A stretch of DNA of 64,000 nt from Tunicatimonas pelagia (GTDB lineage Bacteria; Bacteroidota; Bacteroidia; Cytophagales; Cyclobacteriaceae): positions 1,736,001 to 1,800,000 of the forward strand of contig NZ_CP120683.1 of the NCBI RefSeq assembly GCF_030506325.1, given 5' to 3'. Below, one piece after another: positions 16,139 to 24,802 of this stretch. Position numbers and translations under genes: made by a program. A model generated the notes under the pieces. That model did no database searches. It worked only from the letters and a program-made list of their open reading frames with translations, and had not been told where the DNA came from. Every line of letters starts with the position of its first letter. Positions within the stretch are counted from its first letter, which is position 1.

Positions 16139-17785
16139 ATGAGTAAGATTGACGAAGGCATTGCCTATCCTACCTTGTCCCAGCCTCAGATTGAACAATT
16201 GCAACACTACGGTGAAGTGCAGACTACCAAAGTAGGCGATATTCTCTTCCAGGTAGGTGATAAAGACTATGATTGGTTTGTGATCATTGAAGGTGCACTG
16301 GAAATTCTTAGTAATGCAGACACAAACCCTGATATACTAGCGGTTCGTACTGATGGGCAGTTTCTGGGAGAAATCAGTCTGTTAACCGGACAGACTGCGT
16401 TTCTTACCGCCCGGGTACAGCAAGCCGGAAGTGTACTGAAAATTTCTTCGGAAAAACTACGCGAAATCATCGCTACCAACCCTCAAATCAGTGAGTTAGT
16501 GCTCAATGCCTTTCTCATGCGTCGCGAGATTTTACGAGGCAATGCCGCTACCTCAGCACTGAAGATTGTCGGTTCGCGCTTTTCTAGCGATACGCAACGA
16601 CTACGAGCGTTTGCTGCCCGCAATCAGTTACCTCATCAGTGGATTGATGTGGAACAAGATACACAAGCCGAAGTGCTGTTAACAGCATTTCACGTTGCTC
16701 CTCAGGATACGCCCATTGTTATTTGGCAAGGAAAAGAGGTGCTTAGAAATCCTACCGACAGTGATCTTACCCGCCGATTAGGCTTGAACCGAACGGTTGC
16801 CTCGGGAGAGATGGTGGATTTAATCGTTATTGGGGCTGGCCCCGGAGGGTTGGCCGCTTCGGTCTACGGTGCTTCGGAGGGACTTTCTACCCTAACATTA
16901 GAAGCAGTATCTACCGGAGGGCAAGCGGGTACTTCGTCTAAGATTGAAAATTACCTAGGTTTTCCAGCGGGACTATCAGGAGCTGAGCTGGCTAACCGAG
17001 CGGTTGCCCAGGCTCAAAAGTTCGGAGCCCGTATTGTAGTTTCGCAGGCAGCCACCCAATTGCGGGAAGAAGCTGGACATTATGTTGTTCAATTAGCGGA
17101 TGGTGAAGAAGTGGCAGCTCAAAACGTTATTATCGCTACCGGAGCTCGCTACCGCAAGTTACCAATAGCGAATCTACCTAAGTACGAAGGTCAGGGTGTC
17201 TACTACGCCGCTACCCAGACCGAAGCTCAATTATGTTATAATGAACCAATAATGGTGGTTGGAGGCGGTAATTCAGCTGGGCAAGCGGCTATCTTCTTAG
17301 CGGGCCACGCCCAAAAAGTATATATCGTCATCCGCCGAGAAAGCTTAGTCAGTAGTATGTCGCGCTACCTTATTGACCGTATTGAACGTACCGACAATAT
17401 TACGGTATTATCTCATACCGAAGTAGTTGGGTTAGGTGGAGAAAGGTTTTTGGAACAAGTAGTTATTCAGAATAATCAGACCCAAGAGCAACAAGAACTC
17501 CCCATTAAAGCATTATTTACATTTATCGGGGCTGATCCGCACACCCAGTGGTTACAGGATGTAGTCGCACTGGATGACCAAGGGTTTATCTTAACCGGAA
17601 ACGCCCTGGAGCAAGCTAAGGGTTGGAACATTACTACCCGCGCTCCTTTTCTATTGGAAACTAGTTTGCCAGGAGTGTTTGCCGTAGGAGATGTACGCAG
17701 CGGTTCGGTTAAAAGAGTAGCTTCTGCGGTAGGCGAAGGTTCCATTGCGGTGAAATTTATTTTTGAGTATCTGGCTGCTCAGTAG
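16139..17785 (+). CDS. Cyclic-nucleotide-binding / thioredoxin-reductase-like flavoprotein fusion
   Basis: A 548-residue three-part protein, cytosolic. Residues about 10-130 form a cNMP-binding-type beta-roll (VGDILFQVGDKDYDWFVIIE, DGQFLGEISLLTG). Residues about 140-215 look like a glutaredoxin/thioredoxin-like insert with no CxxC. Residues about 222-548 are a pyridine-nucleotide/FAD domain: IVIGAGPGGLAASVYG for FAD, VVGGGNSAGQAAIF for NAD(P)H, and VFAVGDVRSG near the end. The redox pair CATC of true thioredoxin reductases is replaced by AATQ (GVYYAATQTEAQLC), which I believe is common in this fusion family. So it probably does not reduce thioredoxin in the standard way. The short gap to the permease suggests co-transcription. 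It has no DNA-binding domain. Confidence 0.9.
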   Translation: MSKIDEGIAYPTLSQPQIEQLQHYGEVQTTKVGDILFQVGDKDYDWFVIIEGALEILSNADTNPDILAVRTDGQFLGEISLLTGQTAFLTARVQQAGSVLKISSEKLREIIATNPQISELVLNAFLMRREILRGNAATSALKIVGSRFSSDTQRLRAFAARNQLPHQWIDVEQDTQAEVLLTAFHVAPQDTPIVIWQGKEVLRNPTDSDLTRRLGLNRTVASGEMVDLIVIGAGPGGLAASVYGASEGLSTLTLEAVSTGGQAGTSSKIENYLGFPAGLSGAELANRAVAQAQKFGARIVVSQAATQLREEAGHYVVQLADGEEVAAQNVIIATGARYRKLPIANLPKYEGQGVYYAATQTEAQLCYNEPIMVVGGGNSAGQAAIFLAGHAQKVYIVIRRESLVSSMSRYLIDRIERTDNITVLSHTEVVGLGGERFLEQVVIQNNQTQEQQELPIKALFTFIGADPHTQWLQDVVALDDQGFILTGNALEQAKGWNITTRAPFLLETSLPGVFAVGDVRSGSVKRVASAVGEGSIAVKFIFEYLAAQ

Positions 17786-17807
17786 CATCTAAGGTCTTTG
17801 ACTATTT

Positions 17808-19391
17808 TTACTGATTTGTATTATTCTCCAACACCATATAGTGTGGTCCGTTCTTCATCCAAAGTTTGCTTAGTGAATCTGGAACGGGAGAGGGTGGTAA
17901 GGTGAAAGAACCTAACACAATATCCAGGTCGCCATCCTGATCAGTATCTCCAGCATCCATTGTTAGCCAGTGACCGCAAGCCGCTTCAGGAAAGGTTTGA
18001 GCGGTGAAGCTTAGTGATTTACCTGAGGATTGGTTTTCCAGGTACAGAAATCCTCGCTTGGGAGTCTGCTCAAAATCTGGGAAGAAAGAGATTGCGGCAA
18101 TATCCAGGTCGCCATCCTGGTCGAAGTCGCGAGCCATTGCTTTAGAAGCCCCGGGCATAGCTAGAAAGTAGTCCTCTTCAAACTTCCCTTCGCCTGATTG
18201 TAAAAAGATACGAATGCCGTGGTACGGTTTAAGCACCGTAGAATAGTCGGCATTATCTCCGTTGGTGTAAAGTATGTCTAAGCGTCCGTCCTGATTGAAG
18301 TCAGCTAATTCAAAATAACTAGAGCCATACACTGGGGGAAAGCGCAGTAGCACTTGCGGTTTATACTGCCCATTGCCTTGATTGTACCAAGTGATGATAC
18401 GCTCGTCACCTTGAGCTACTAATACGGTCACATCGGGTAGTCCATCTTGGTTTAGGTCAGCAATTTCCACTTTTCTCGTACCCGGGCTATCTGTCAAGAC
18501 TTGCTTTTGGACTGTTTTTTCTGGTGAGGTTTCGTAGTAAGCTAACTGACCTAAGTAATTACCAAACTCAGCGACTAGCCAACCTGATATATTTTCCTCA
18601 CCAACGTTAATAGGCGTGAAGTGTACTGGTCGTCGTAAATCAATAGGAAGCAGTTCCGATAAACTATCTTGGCTGCTGCCTTGCCATAGCTTACCTTTTG
18701 CCTGGTCGGAGGGATTCATAATTCCCATTGTTAGCACCTGATACGATACATCGGGTTGAATGTATATGTCTGCCGGGGGGCTATCCAGCCTAATTGAGTT
18801 GATAATGGTCTGCTGACGATCAATTTCGTACAATATACCCTGGGCATCACCTAGCCAGAGGTGTCCGGTAGTGGTATCAATGTGGGTTAGGGTAGTAGTG
18901 GGTATCGTTTGCGTAGAGAGTCGGGCGGGGTGGGCTTGAAATTGGCTTAGTACTGTATCTACAGCAAGATCAGTCATTGAGAGACTATCGGGGGCTTGTT
19001 GCTGGTAGTAACCTACCAGCTTTTGCCAATTGTCTTCTGATAACTGAGGTTCGTCGGGAAAGATGCTAGCCTGCCTTACAATGTAGTCATCGTACATTGA
19101 CATACCTCGGTAAGGCTGCTGCGGAGATTCCCAGATACCCAGGTAGTGTCCCATGCGGGGCAAAACGCTCTCCGTCCAAATGGTTTTGGGCAATAAGCCT
19201 GGTTCTGGAAAAGCATGACAAGTCTGACAATAGCGATACGCGAGTTGCTCCCCAGTAAGATGTGTTATACTATCAGGATGAGGAAAAATAGGAGTAGGTG
19301 TTGTCACCGCCTCAAACTGCACTGACTGTTCAGTTTTACTACACCCTACTAATAAAATGATCAGCCCCATCCAAATCCGCAAAACGATCAT
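17808..19391 (-). CDS. VCBS-repeat lipoprotein with cytochrome c-type CxxCH motif
   Basis: A 527-residue predicted lipoprotein: hydrophobic start then LLVGCSKTE, with Cys17 as the lipid site. Just after it, LAYRYCQTCHAFPEPG (C55, C58, H59) is a haem c attachment motif in a short cytochrome-like segment, followed by a beta-propeller region with VCBS/FG-GAP calcium motifs such as DLNQDGLPDVTVL, DFNQDGRLDILYT, DFDQDGDLDIAAI and DTDQDGDLDIVLG. The start ATG overlaps the upstream stop (ATGA), so it is translationally coupled to the ASPIC/VCBS gene. Predicted to be exported; whether haem is really attached is not shown. Substrate and electron partner are unknown. Confidence 0.85.
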   Translation of the reverse strand: MIVLRIWMGLIILLVGCSKTEQSVQFEAVTTPTPIFPHPDSITHLTGEQLAYRYCQTCHAFPEPGLLPKTIWTESVLPRMGHYLGIWESPQQPYRGMSMYDDYIVRQASIFPDEPQLSEDNWQKLVGYYQQQAPDSLSMTDLAVDTVLSQFQAHPARLSTQTIPTTTLTHIDTTTGHLWLGDAQGILYEIDRQQTIINSIRLDSPPADIYIQPDVSYQVLTMGIMNPSDQAKGKLWQGSSQDSLSELLPIDLRRPVHFTPINVGEENISGWLVAEFGNYLGQLAYYETSPEKTVQKQVLTDSPGTRKVEIADLNQDGLPDVTVLVAQGDERIITWYNQGNGQYKPQVLLRFPPVYGSSYFELADFNQDGRLDILYTNGDNADYSTVLKPYHGIRIFLQSGEGKFEEDYFLAMPGASKAMARDFDQDGDLDIAAISFFPDFEQTPKRGFLYLENQSSGKSLSFTAQTFPEAACGHWLTMDAGDTDQDGDLDIVLGSFTLPPSPVPDSLSKLWMKNGPHYMVLENNTNQ

Positions 19392-22300
19392 CCCGCTGGT
19401 TCTAGATTAATAGTTCGGCTATTTCCTTTAAAGTCATAGACAGTGGCACTTACAGCGGTACTCGGCAATGTAATACGACGGGTAACTTGGGAGAGATAGG
19501 TTGAGCCGTAGTAAAACTCATACTTCACGGTAGTGCCATCAGCTAGTTCCACTTCTGCCCAACTATCTATTGGTTGTAGCTGAAGGATTGGATTTAGTTT
19601 TCTAACGGATGAGTTCGCAAAAACTAACAAACTATCCTGGTTCTGGGTCACTAAAAACACGCTCTCGCCACTACCACTGCGTAGCTCCGCTAAACCTTTG
19701 GCATCACCAGGAACGTACCAGCCACTTTCATTCATAGATCGTGATACAAATTCACCTTTTCCATTTCCCTCCAAGTACAGTCCGTTAAGAGCATCGTAGC
19801 GCCCAGTAGCGATTTCAGTAGCGTAACTATTTCCGACTGCCAAAATATCCAAGTACCCATCCTGATTAATGTCTCGCGCTAACATCCCAAAAAGCGGGGC
19901 AAACTGCGCTTCAGTAGGCAGAGCCGTTACAGTAAACTTACCATCCCCTTGGTTCTCAATATAGCTGCTTGCCAGATGAGTAGCGTGGTAGGCGATTCCG
20001 CTGCTTAGTTCTTCTTCCGAAAAAACAGTATTGATTGTAGCTAAGCCATACTTTTCGTAGCTAGGAAACCGCTGACGGATCGGCAGAAACTGCGAAGTAA
20101 AATCATCTTTAGAATGCACTGGAAAGGGAGACAGTTGCCCGACTTCATCTTTCTTATAAGTAACCAATACTGGATCAATACTACCGTTGTTATCAAAATC
20201 GTTAGCGTATATACTCAGCGGATGCTCTTCGGTGCCTCGGTAGCTGGTGTTTAGCCCCAGATTACCCGCTACGTAGTCAATGTCACCATCGTAGTCAAAA
20301 TCGCCTGCGGTAAGGCTATTCCACCAGCCAACTTTATTCGCTATGCCAGTGGAAGGAGTAGCGTTCTCAAACCCATTGCCAGTATTTTTAAATAAGGTAA
20401 TCGGCATCCATTCCCCTACAATCAGTAAATCTACCAGTCCGTCATTATCAACATCAGTCCATAAAGCATCCGTAATCATTCCCAGACTATCCAACTCAGG
20501 AATAAGATCAGCCGTCACATTACTAAATGTACCCCCTTCGTTGCGAAGCAGGTAACTGGCTGGAGGTGTCGGATAGCTACCGGGAATTACCCGCCCGCCC
20601 ACAAATAAATCCAGATCACCATCTTGATCGTAATCAGCTGCTTTTACACACGAACCACTGGTACGCATTTCCGGTAGTGCAGCTTGGTCTAACGTGAACT
20701 TCCCTTTGCCATCGTTACGATAAAACTTGTCTTGTAATTCTGGGCTATTGGGCTGAAACTCATAGCTGCCACTGACTGCGTACAAATCAAGGTCACCATC
20801 GTTATCTGCATCAAATAATAGTACTCCCAGTTCTTCGCTCACCGAATCAATTTTCGGTACTGTCCGGTTAAATGCCCCGTCCGCTGTTTGCAAAAACAAC
20901 GTCCCTGTTTGATTAGCTGAACCCGCTACATAGAAGTCGTCTAAGCCGTCGCCATTCACATCACCTACAGCAATACCCGGTCCGTTTTGAGTCAGTTTAT
21001 GAGGAAGAGTACGTTGCCAATTAAAGTCGATCATATCCTGCTCCTGATGTTTCAAGCGAATACCATAACTTTCGTTGGCTTTTCTAAAAGATGGGGTTGA
21101 TATGGAAGAAATAATCTCCTGGTTAATATCCTGATTGCTCACCTCTTGAGCCTCAGAATACACCAGGGTTAAGGCTTGGTTAGCCGGAATATCTAGTAAC
21201 AACTGACGTTTGCCATCCGGCCAAATTACCAGTAGAGAATCTACTAGACTATACTCGCCTAGCCCAAAGTGCTGCTGCTCTTCCATCGTAGAAAGATAAC
21301 CTCGGTAACGCGCATTTTCTACGTACTGAACTTTTCCCTCTCCGTAATGGATCAACACTTTAGCTCCAATTCCCTGAGGGTTTATGTTATTCCCTTTTAA
21401 ATCTACTCTTAGAAAATAGGCTTTTGCATCTTGATTATCATACAACTGGTTGCGGTAGACAAAAGCACTATCGTTGATGTTATTCACGACAATATCCAAA
21501 TCGCCATCATTGTCCAGATCGGCGTAAGCGGCACCGTTGGAGAACGATGGAAGAAACATGCCCCAATCTTCGGTTTGGTCAGTGAATATCAGACCCCGAT
21601 CAGAATCGGCACCATTGTTTCGGTACGCATAATTAGAAATTTTTACGACGGGGATAGAATCCATCATTTGAGCCGGAGTAGCCACTCCCCCACCTGGCCC
21701 TGCCCGGAAATTAGCGAAATCCCGATCAGTCACATCACGAGGGAAACCGTTGGTGATAATCAGATCTTTATAACCATCATTATCAAAGTCAGCCATCAGC
21801 GGAGTCCAGCTCCAGTCAGTTTGGTACACCCCTGCTAATTGTCCAATATCACTAAACACCGGATGCCCCTCGGGAGTAAATCCTTGATTAAGTTGTAGCG
21901 TATTGCGAACGTATTGGTACTCGAAGCCGTAACGCTCATTATTGATATAGGTAATGTAATTACTAACACCCAGCATTTGCTTCTGGCGCAGATTATTCTC
22001 CGGCAGCATATCCAGTGCAACTATATCTACTAAACCATCATTATTAAAGTCTACTACATCCGAACCCATCGCGGAAAAACTCTGATGCTTCAGGTATTTT
22101 CCTACCTGATTGGTAAATGTTCCGTCTTGATTATTGACGTAAAGTAGGTCGTTAGACAAGTAATCGTTGGTGATGTAAATATCCGGCCAACCATCCAGAT
22201 TAATATCTGATACGGTAATTCCCAAGCCAAAGCCCTCAATCATGATTCCTGCCTCATTAGATACATTGACAAAGCGCCCGCCATCGTTCCGGTAGAGGCG

Positions 22301-22951
22301 GTCGTTGTTAGGAGCCGAACCATCGGTCATTTTTTCCCGATAACTGGTTGGCAAGCGGTTTTTGATGGTATTGGTTAGCAGATACAGGTCTAGATCACCA
22401 TCCAAATCATAGTCAAAAAAAGTAGCTTGGGTAGTATGCCCTGTATCGGCAATTCCGTATTTCTCAGCCTCTTCAGTAAATTCAGGTACGCCTGCTTCGT
22501 CGGCCCCCTGATTAACAAAAAGCAGATTCTTGCGCTTTATGCTATCCTTGAGTAGCGTTGCCGAAGCATAAATATCTAAGTACCCATCTTGGTTAATATC
22601 TACCAGTGCCACACCAGAACACCACCGATCTTCTCCTGCTACCTTAGCTACTTGGGTAATATCTTCAAACTGCATATCCCCTTTATTGAGATACAGTGCA
22701 TTATCTACTGAATTTCCGGTAAAATAAATATCAGCTAATCCATCATTATTTAAATCACCAATACCGACCCCACCCCCGTTGTAGATATATTCTTCATTAA
22801 GAATGTTGAAGGTATCATTTTCAGCAATACGATTGGAAAAATGAATATTAGATTGGTTAGGTGAAACCAGTTCAAATAGCGTTGCCGGCTGACTGTTACA
22901 ACTGGAAAATATCCAACCTACGGCAACTACGATATAACTCAGGGACTTCAT
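19388..22951 (-). CDS. Large VCBS-repeat / ASPIC-UnbV lipoprotein (CRTAC1-like)
   Basis: A 1187-residue exported protein with a lipoprotein-type start (IFSSCNSQ, Cys18). It holds two sets of VCBS/FG-GAP repeats. The first set has seven Ca-binding loops (for example DLNNDGLADIYFTGN, DYDLDGDLDLYLL, DFDNDGYKDLIITNG) over about residues 60-500. An ASPIC/UnbV-type domain lies near 515-590 (GIGAKVLIHYGEGKVQYVEN and WPDGKRQLLLDIPANQ). The second set runs over about 660-1090 (DVNGDGLDDFYVAGS, DYDQDGDLDLFVGGR). This layout is common in Cytophagales next to SusCD genes, where the role is unknown; adhesion or glycan binding is a guess. It lies downstream of a SusD terminator and may have its own promoter or be fed by read-through. 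Confidence 0.88.
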   Translation of the reverse strand: MKSLSYIVVAVGWIFSSCNSQPATLFELVSPNQSNIHFSNRIAENDTFNILNEEYIYNGGGVGIGDLNNDGLADIYFTGNSVDNALYLNKGDMQFEDITQVAKVAGEDRWCSGVALVDINQDGYLDIYASATLLKDSIKRKNLLFVNQGADEAGVPEFTEEAEKYGIADTGHTTQATFFDYDLDGDLDLYLLTNTIKNRLPTSYREKMTDGSAPNNDRLYRNDGGRFVNVSNEAGIMIEGFGLGITVSDINLDGWPDIYITNDYLSNDLLYVNNQDGTFTNQVGKYLKHQSFSAMGSDVVDFNNDGLVDIVALDMLPENNLRQKQMLGVSNYITYINNERYGFEYQYVRNTLQLNQGFTPEGHPVFSDIGQLAGVYQTDWSWTPLMADFDNDGYKDLIITNGFPRDVTDRDFANFRAGPGGGVATPAQMMDSIPVVKISNYAYRNNGADSDRGLIFTDQTEDWGMFLPSFSNGAAYADLDNDGDLDIVVNNINDSAFVYRNQLYDNQDAKAYFLRVDLKGNNINPQGIGAKVLIHYGEGKVQYVENARYRGYLSTMEEQQHFGLGEYSLVDSLLVIWPDGKRQLLLDIPANQALTLVYSEAQEVSNQDINQEIISSISTPSFRKANESYGIRLKHQEQDMIDFNWQRTLPHKLTQNGPGIAVGDVNGDGLDDFYVAGSANQTGTLFLQTADGAFNRTVPKIDSVSEELGVLLFDADNDGDLDLYAVSGSYEFQPNSPELQDKFYRNDGKGKFTLDQAALPEMRTSGSCVKAADYDQDGDLDLFVGGRVIPGSYPTPPASYLLRNEGGTFSNVTADLIPELDSLGMITDALWTDVDNDGLVDLLIVGEWMPITLFKNTGNGFENATPSTGIANKVGWWNSLTAGDFDYDGDIDYVAGNLGLNTSYRGTEEHPLSIYANDFDNNGSIDPVLVTYKKDEVGQLSPFPVHSKDDFTSQFLPIRQRFPSYEKYGLATINTVFSEEELSSGIAYHATHLASSYIENQGDGKFTVTALPTEAQFAPLFGMLARDINQDGYLDILAVGNSYATEIATGRYDALNGLYLEGNGKGEFVSRSMNESGWYVPGDAKGLAELRSGSGESVFLVTQNQDSLLVFANSSVRKLNPILQLQPIDSWAEVELADGTTVKYEFYYGSTYLSQVTRRITLPSTAVSATVYDFKGNSRTINLEPAG

Positions 22952-22996
22952 AAGATGCTTATGATGTATATCGGGGAGAATAATAACTATTTCTAT

Positions 22997-23035
22997 AAAA
23001 AAACAAGTCAGACCTGAAGCCTGACTTGTTTTTTT
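22997..23035 (-). terminator. Strong intrinsic terminator after SusD
   Basis: AAAAAAACAAGTCAG at 22997-23011 pairs exactly with 23021-23035 around a 9-base loop. On the minus strand the stem ends in a run of U, a classical rho-independent terminator. It lies 26 bp past the SusD stop and separates SusCD from the ASPIC/VCBS gene, which starts 46 bp further on. Confidence 0.9.
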
Positions 23036-23060
23036 ATGTTTTAAGGAAATAAACTTAGGT

Positions 23061-24779
23061 TTAGTAACCAGGATTCTGGCTTAATATATCCTCTCCTATG
23101 AGATCAATCTCATTCTGAGGAATTGGTAGATACTCATCTTGTTCAGAGGTAAAGTCAGCTCCAGCAAAGGCATTGCTAAGGAATTGCCGCTCATTCGCTA
23201 TGTAAGCATCCAAAGTAGATTCGGCAATGCCCCAACGAACTAGATCATAAAAACGATGCCCCTCACCAGAAAGTTCTAACTTACGTTCAAAGCGGACAGC
23301 CTCAATTGCTTGCTCTTGACTACCGAACGATGGATATAATTCGATTACATAATTAGCAGCAGGTGAACCATCCTCGTTAGACACCAAATCGTTTTGTGCC
23401 CGGGCACGAACTTGGTTTACAAGGTTTAAGGCGGCACCTAAGTTTCCTAATTCAGCTTCGACTTCAGCTGCCATGAGTAACACATCGGCGTAACGGATAA
23501 TGTAATAATTGACAGCAGTATAACCAGGGGTCCACGAAGATACATCATTCTCGATACCGTCTCCCTCTTTGTAGTACATAAACTTTTTAGGGGAATATGG
23601 ACCTCCGTTGGGCTGGTTACGAATCCAATCGCGACCGGGATGTGGCCCCCAATCTAAGAACGGAATTCCTCGTCGACCAATAGCATGATCTAGGCGTGGA
23701 TCAACTGGCCCAGCATCGGGAGTAAATGCATCGACACTAGATAACCCAAAATCGTTTTCTAGCGCATTCGCACCGTTATTGTACGAGCCGTCTAGTAACG
23801 GAAGTCCTGCTGTTGTAGTTCGATAAGAATTAGCTAACTCAAAACTAGGCTGATTGAAGCCACAGCACCCACCGGGGCGCTCAGGCCCACTAGATCCGTG
23901 AGGAAAGTTGAGTACCATTGCTGGGTTCGCATTGTTTACCGTACCTGTATTCGCCGAAGCCTGCACTGAGAACACCGTCTCACTATTGTTATCGTTAGTA
24001 GAACGGAAAAGATCAGAATAGTTGTCTAATAGTGCGTAAGATTCACCCGTGGCTGTCACACCATTAGCGATTACCTCATCGAAAATTGGCTTAGCTTCCT
24101 CATGCTTACCTTGAAATAAAAGTACTTTCCCTAAGTAAGCACCTGCAGCCCATTTATTGGCTCTTCCCGCCGCAGTTTGTACTTCCGGTAGATTATCAAA
24201 GGCAAACTGAAGATCCATTTCAATCATCGGCCACAAATCCTGATCGTTAGGGATTAGAGTAATCTCATCCCAGGTCTCGTCTACGTAGGGAACATCGTCA
24301 AAATTCCGCTTTAGATCAAAGTAGTAATGACCTCGTAGAAACCGAGCCTCAGCCGCTATTCTAGTCTCAGCTTCTTCCGCTGCACCCTCAGAGAGTTCAA
24401 TTAACGCCAACGTAGCATTTGCCCGGGCTACCCCTTCAAAGGTAGACTCGTACTTGTCTTCTACTGAGGCATTGTTGGTCTGAGCCGCATAAAGCTGTAT
24501 CTCATTTACTTGCGACTGGTCGCCGGGATCACTGCCTTTGTTGGCATCGCCACCCAAAACCCCTCCCCAAAACCAATTACTGGCATCGGTGTAGAATCCA
24601 CCCCGCCCAAGCAGCATGGCGTAGGTGGCGATTAACGACCCCTCCAATCCCTGTTGGGACGAAAGTTCAGTCTGACTTAACGAACCCGCTGGTGCCACAT
24701 CTAAGAAAGAATCCTGACAGGCTACAGTAACCGAGATTACGGCTACCAAGCTCAACGCAATTATTCTAGTAATTTTCAT
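23061..24779 (-). CDS. SusD/RagB-family outer-membrane lipoprotein (second pair)
   Basis: A 572-residue SusD homologue. The N-terminus MKITRIIALSLVAVISVTVA ends at Cys (ACQDSFLDVAP), a lipoprotein site followed by the FLD/P start usual in SusD. Helical TPR-like regions include RFLRGHYYFDLKRNFDDVP near residue 145 and ADVLLMAAEVEAELGN near 435, and the C-terminal block FERKLELSGEGHRFYDLVRW closes the fold. It lies 23 bp downstream of its SusC, and a strong terminator follows. The ligand cannot be inferred; the MFS permease upstream is compatible with sugar use. Confidence 0.94.
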   Translation of the reverse strand: MKITRIIALSLVAVISVTVACQDSFLDVAPAGSLSQTELSSQQGLEGSLIATYAMLLGRGGFYTDASNWFWGGVLGGDANKGSDPGDQSQVNEIQLYAAQTNNASVEDKYESTFEGVARANATLALIELSEGAAEEAETRIAAEARFLRGHYYFDLKRNFDDVPYVDETWDEITLIPNDQDLWPMIEMDLQFAFDNLPEVQTAAGRANKWAAGAYLGKVLLFQGKHEEAKPIFDEVIANGVTATGESYALLDNYSDLFRSTNDNNSETVFSVQASANTGTVNNANPAMVLNFPHGSSGPERPGGCCGFNQPSFELANSYRTTTAGLPLLDGSYNNGANALENDFGLSSVDAFTPDAGPVDPRLDHAIGRRGIPFLDWGPHPGRDWIRNQPNGGPYSPKKFMYYKEGDGIENDVSSWTPGYTAVNYYIIRYADVLLMAAEVEAELGNLGAALNLVNQVRARAQNDLVSNEDGSPAANYVIELYPSFGSQEQAIEAVRFERKLELSGEGHRFYDLVRWGIAESTLDAYIANERQFLSNAFAGADFTSEQDEYLPIPQNEIDLIGEDILSQNPGY

Positions 24780-24802
24780 ATGTAGGTTAACTTATATATT
24801 GA

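Noticed and set aside
16139-17785. Transcription factor of the Crp type
   Set aside because: It has the cNMP-binding fold but no helix-turn-helix; the C-terminal part is a flavin oxidoreductase.
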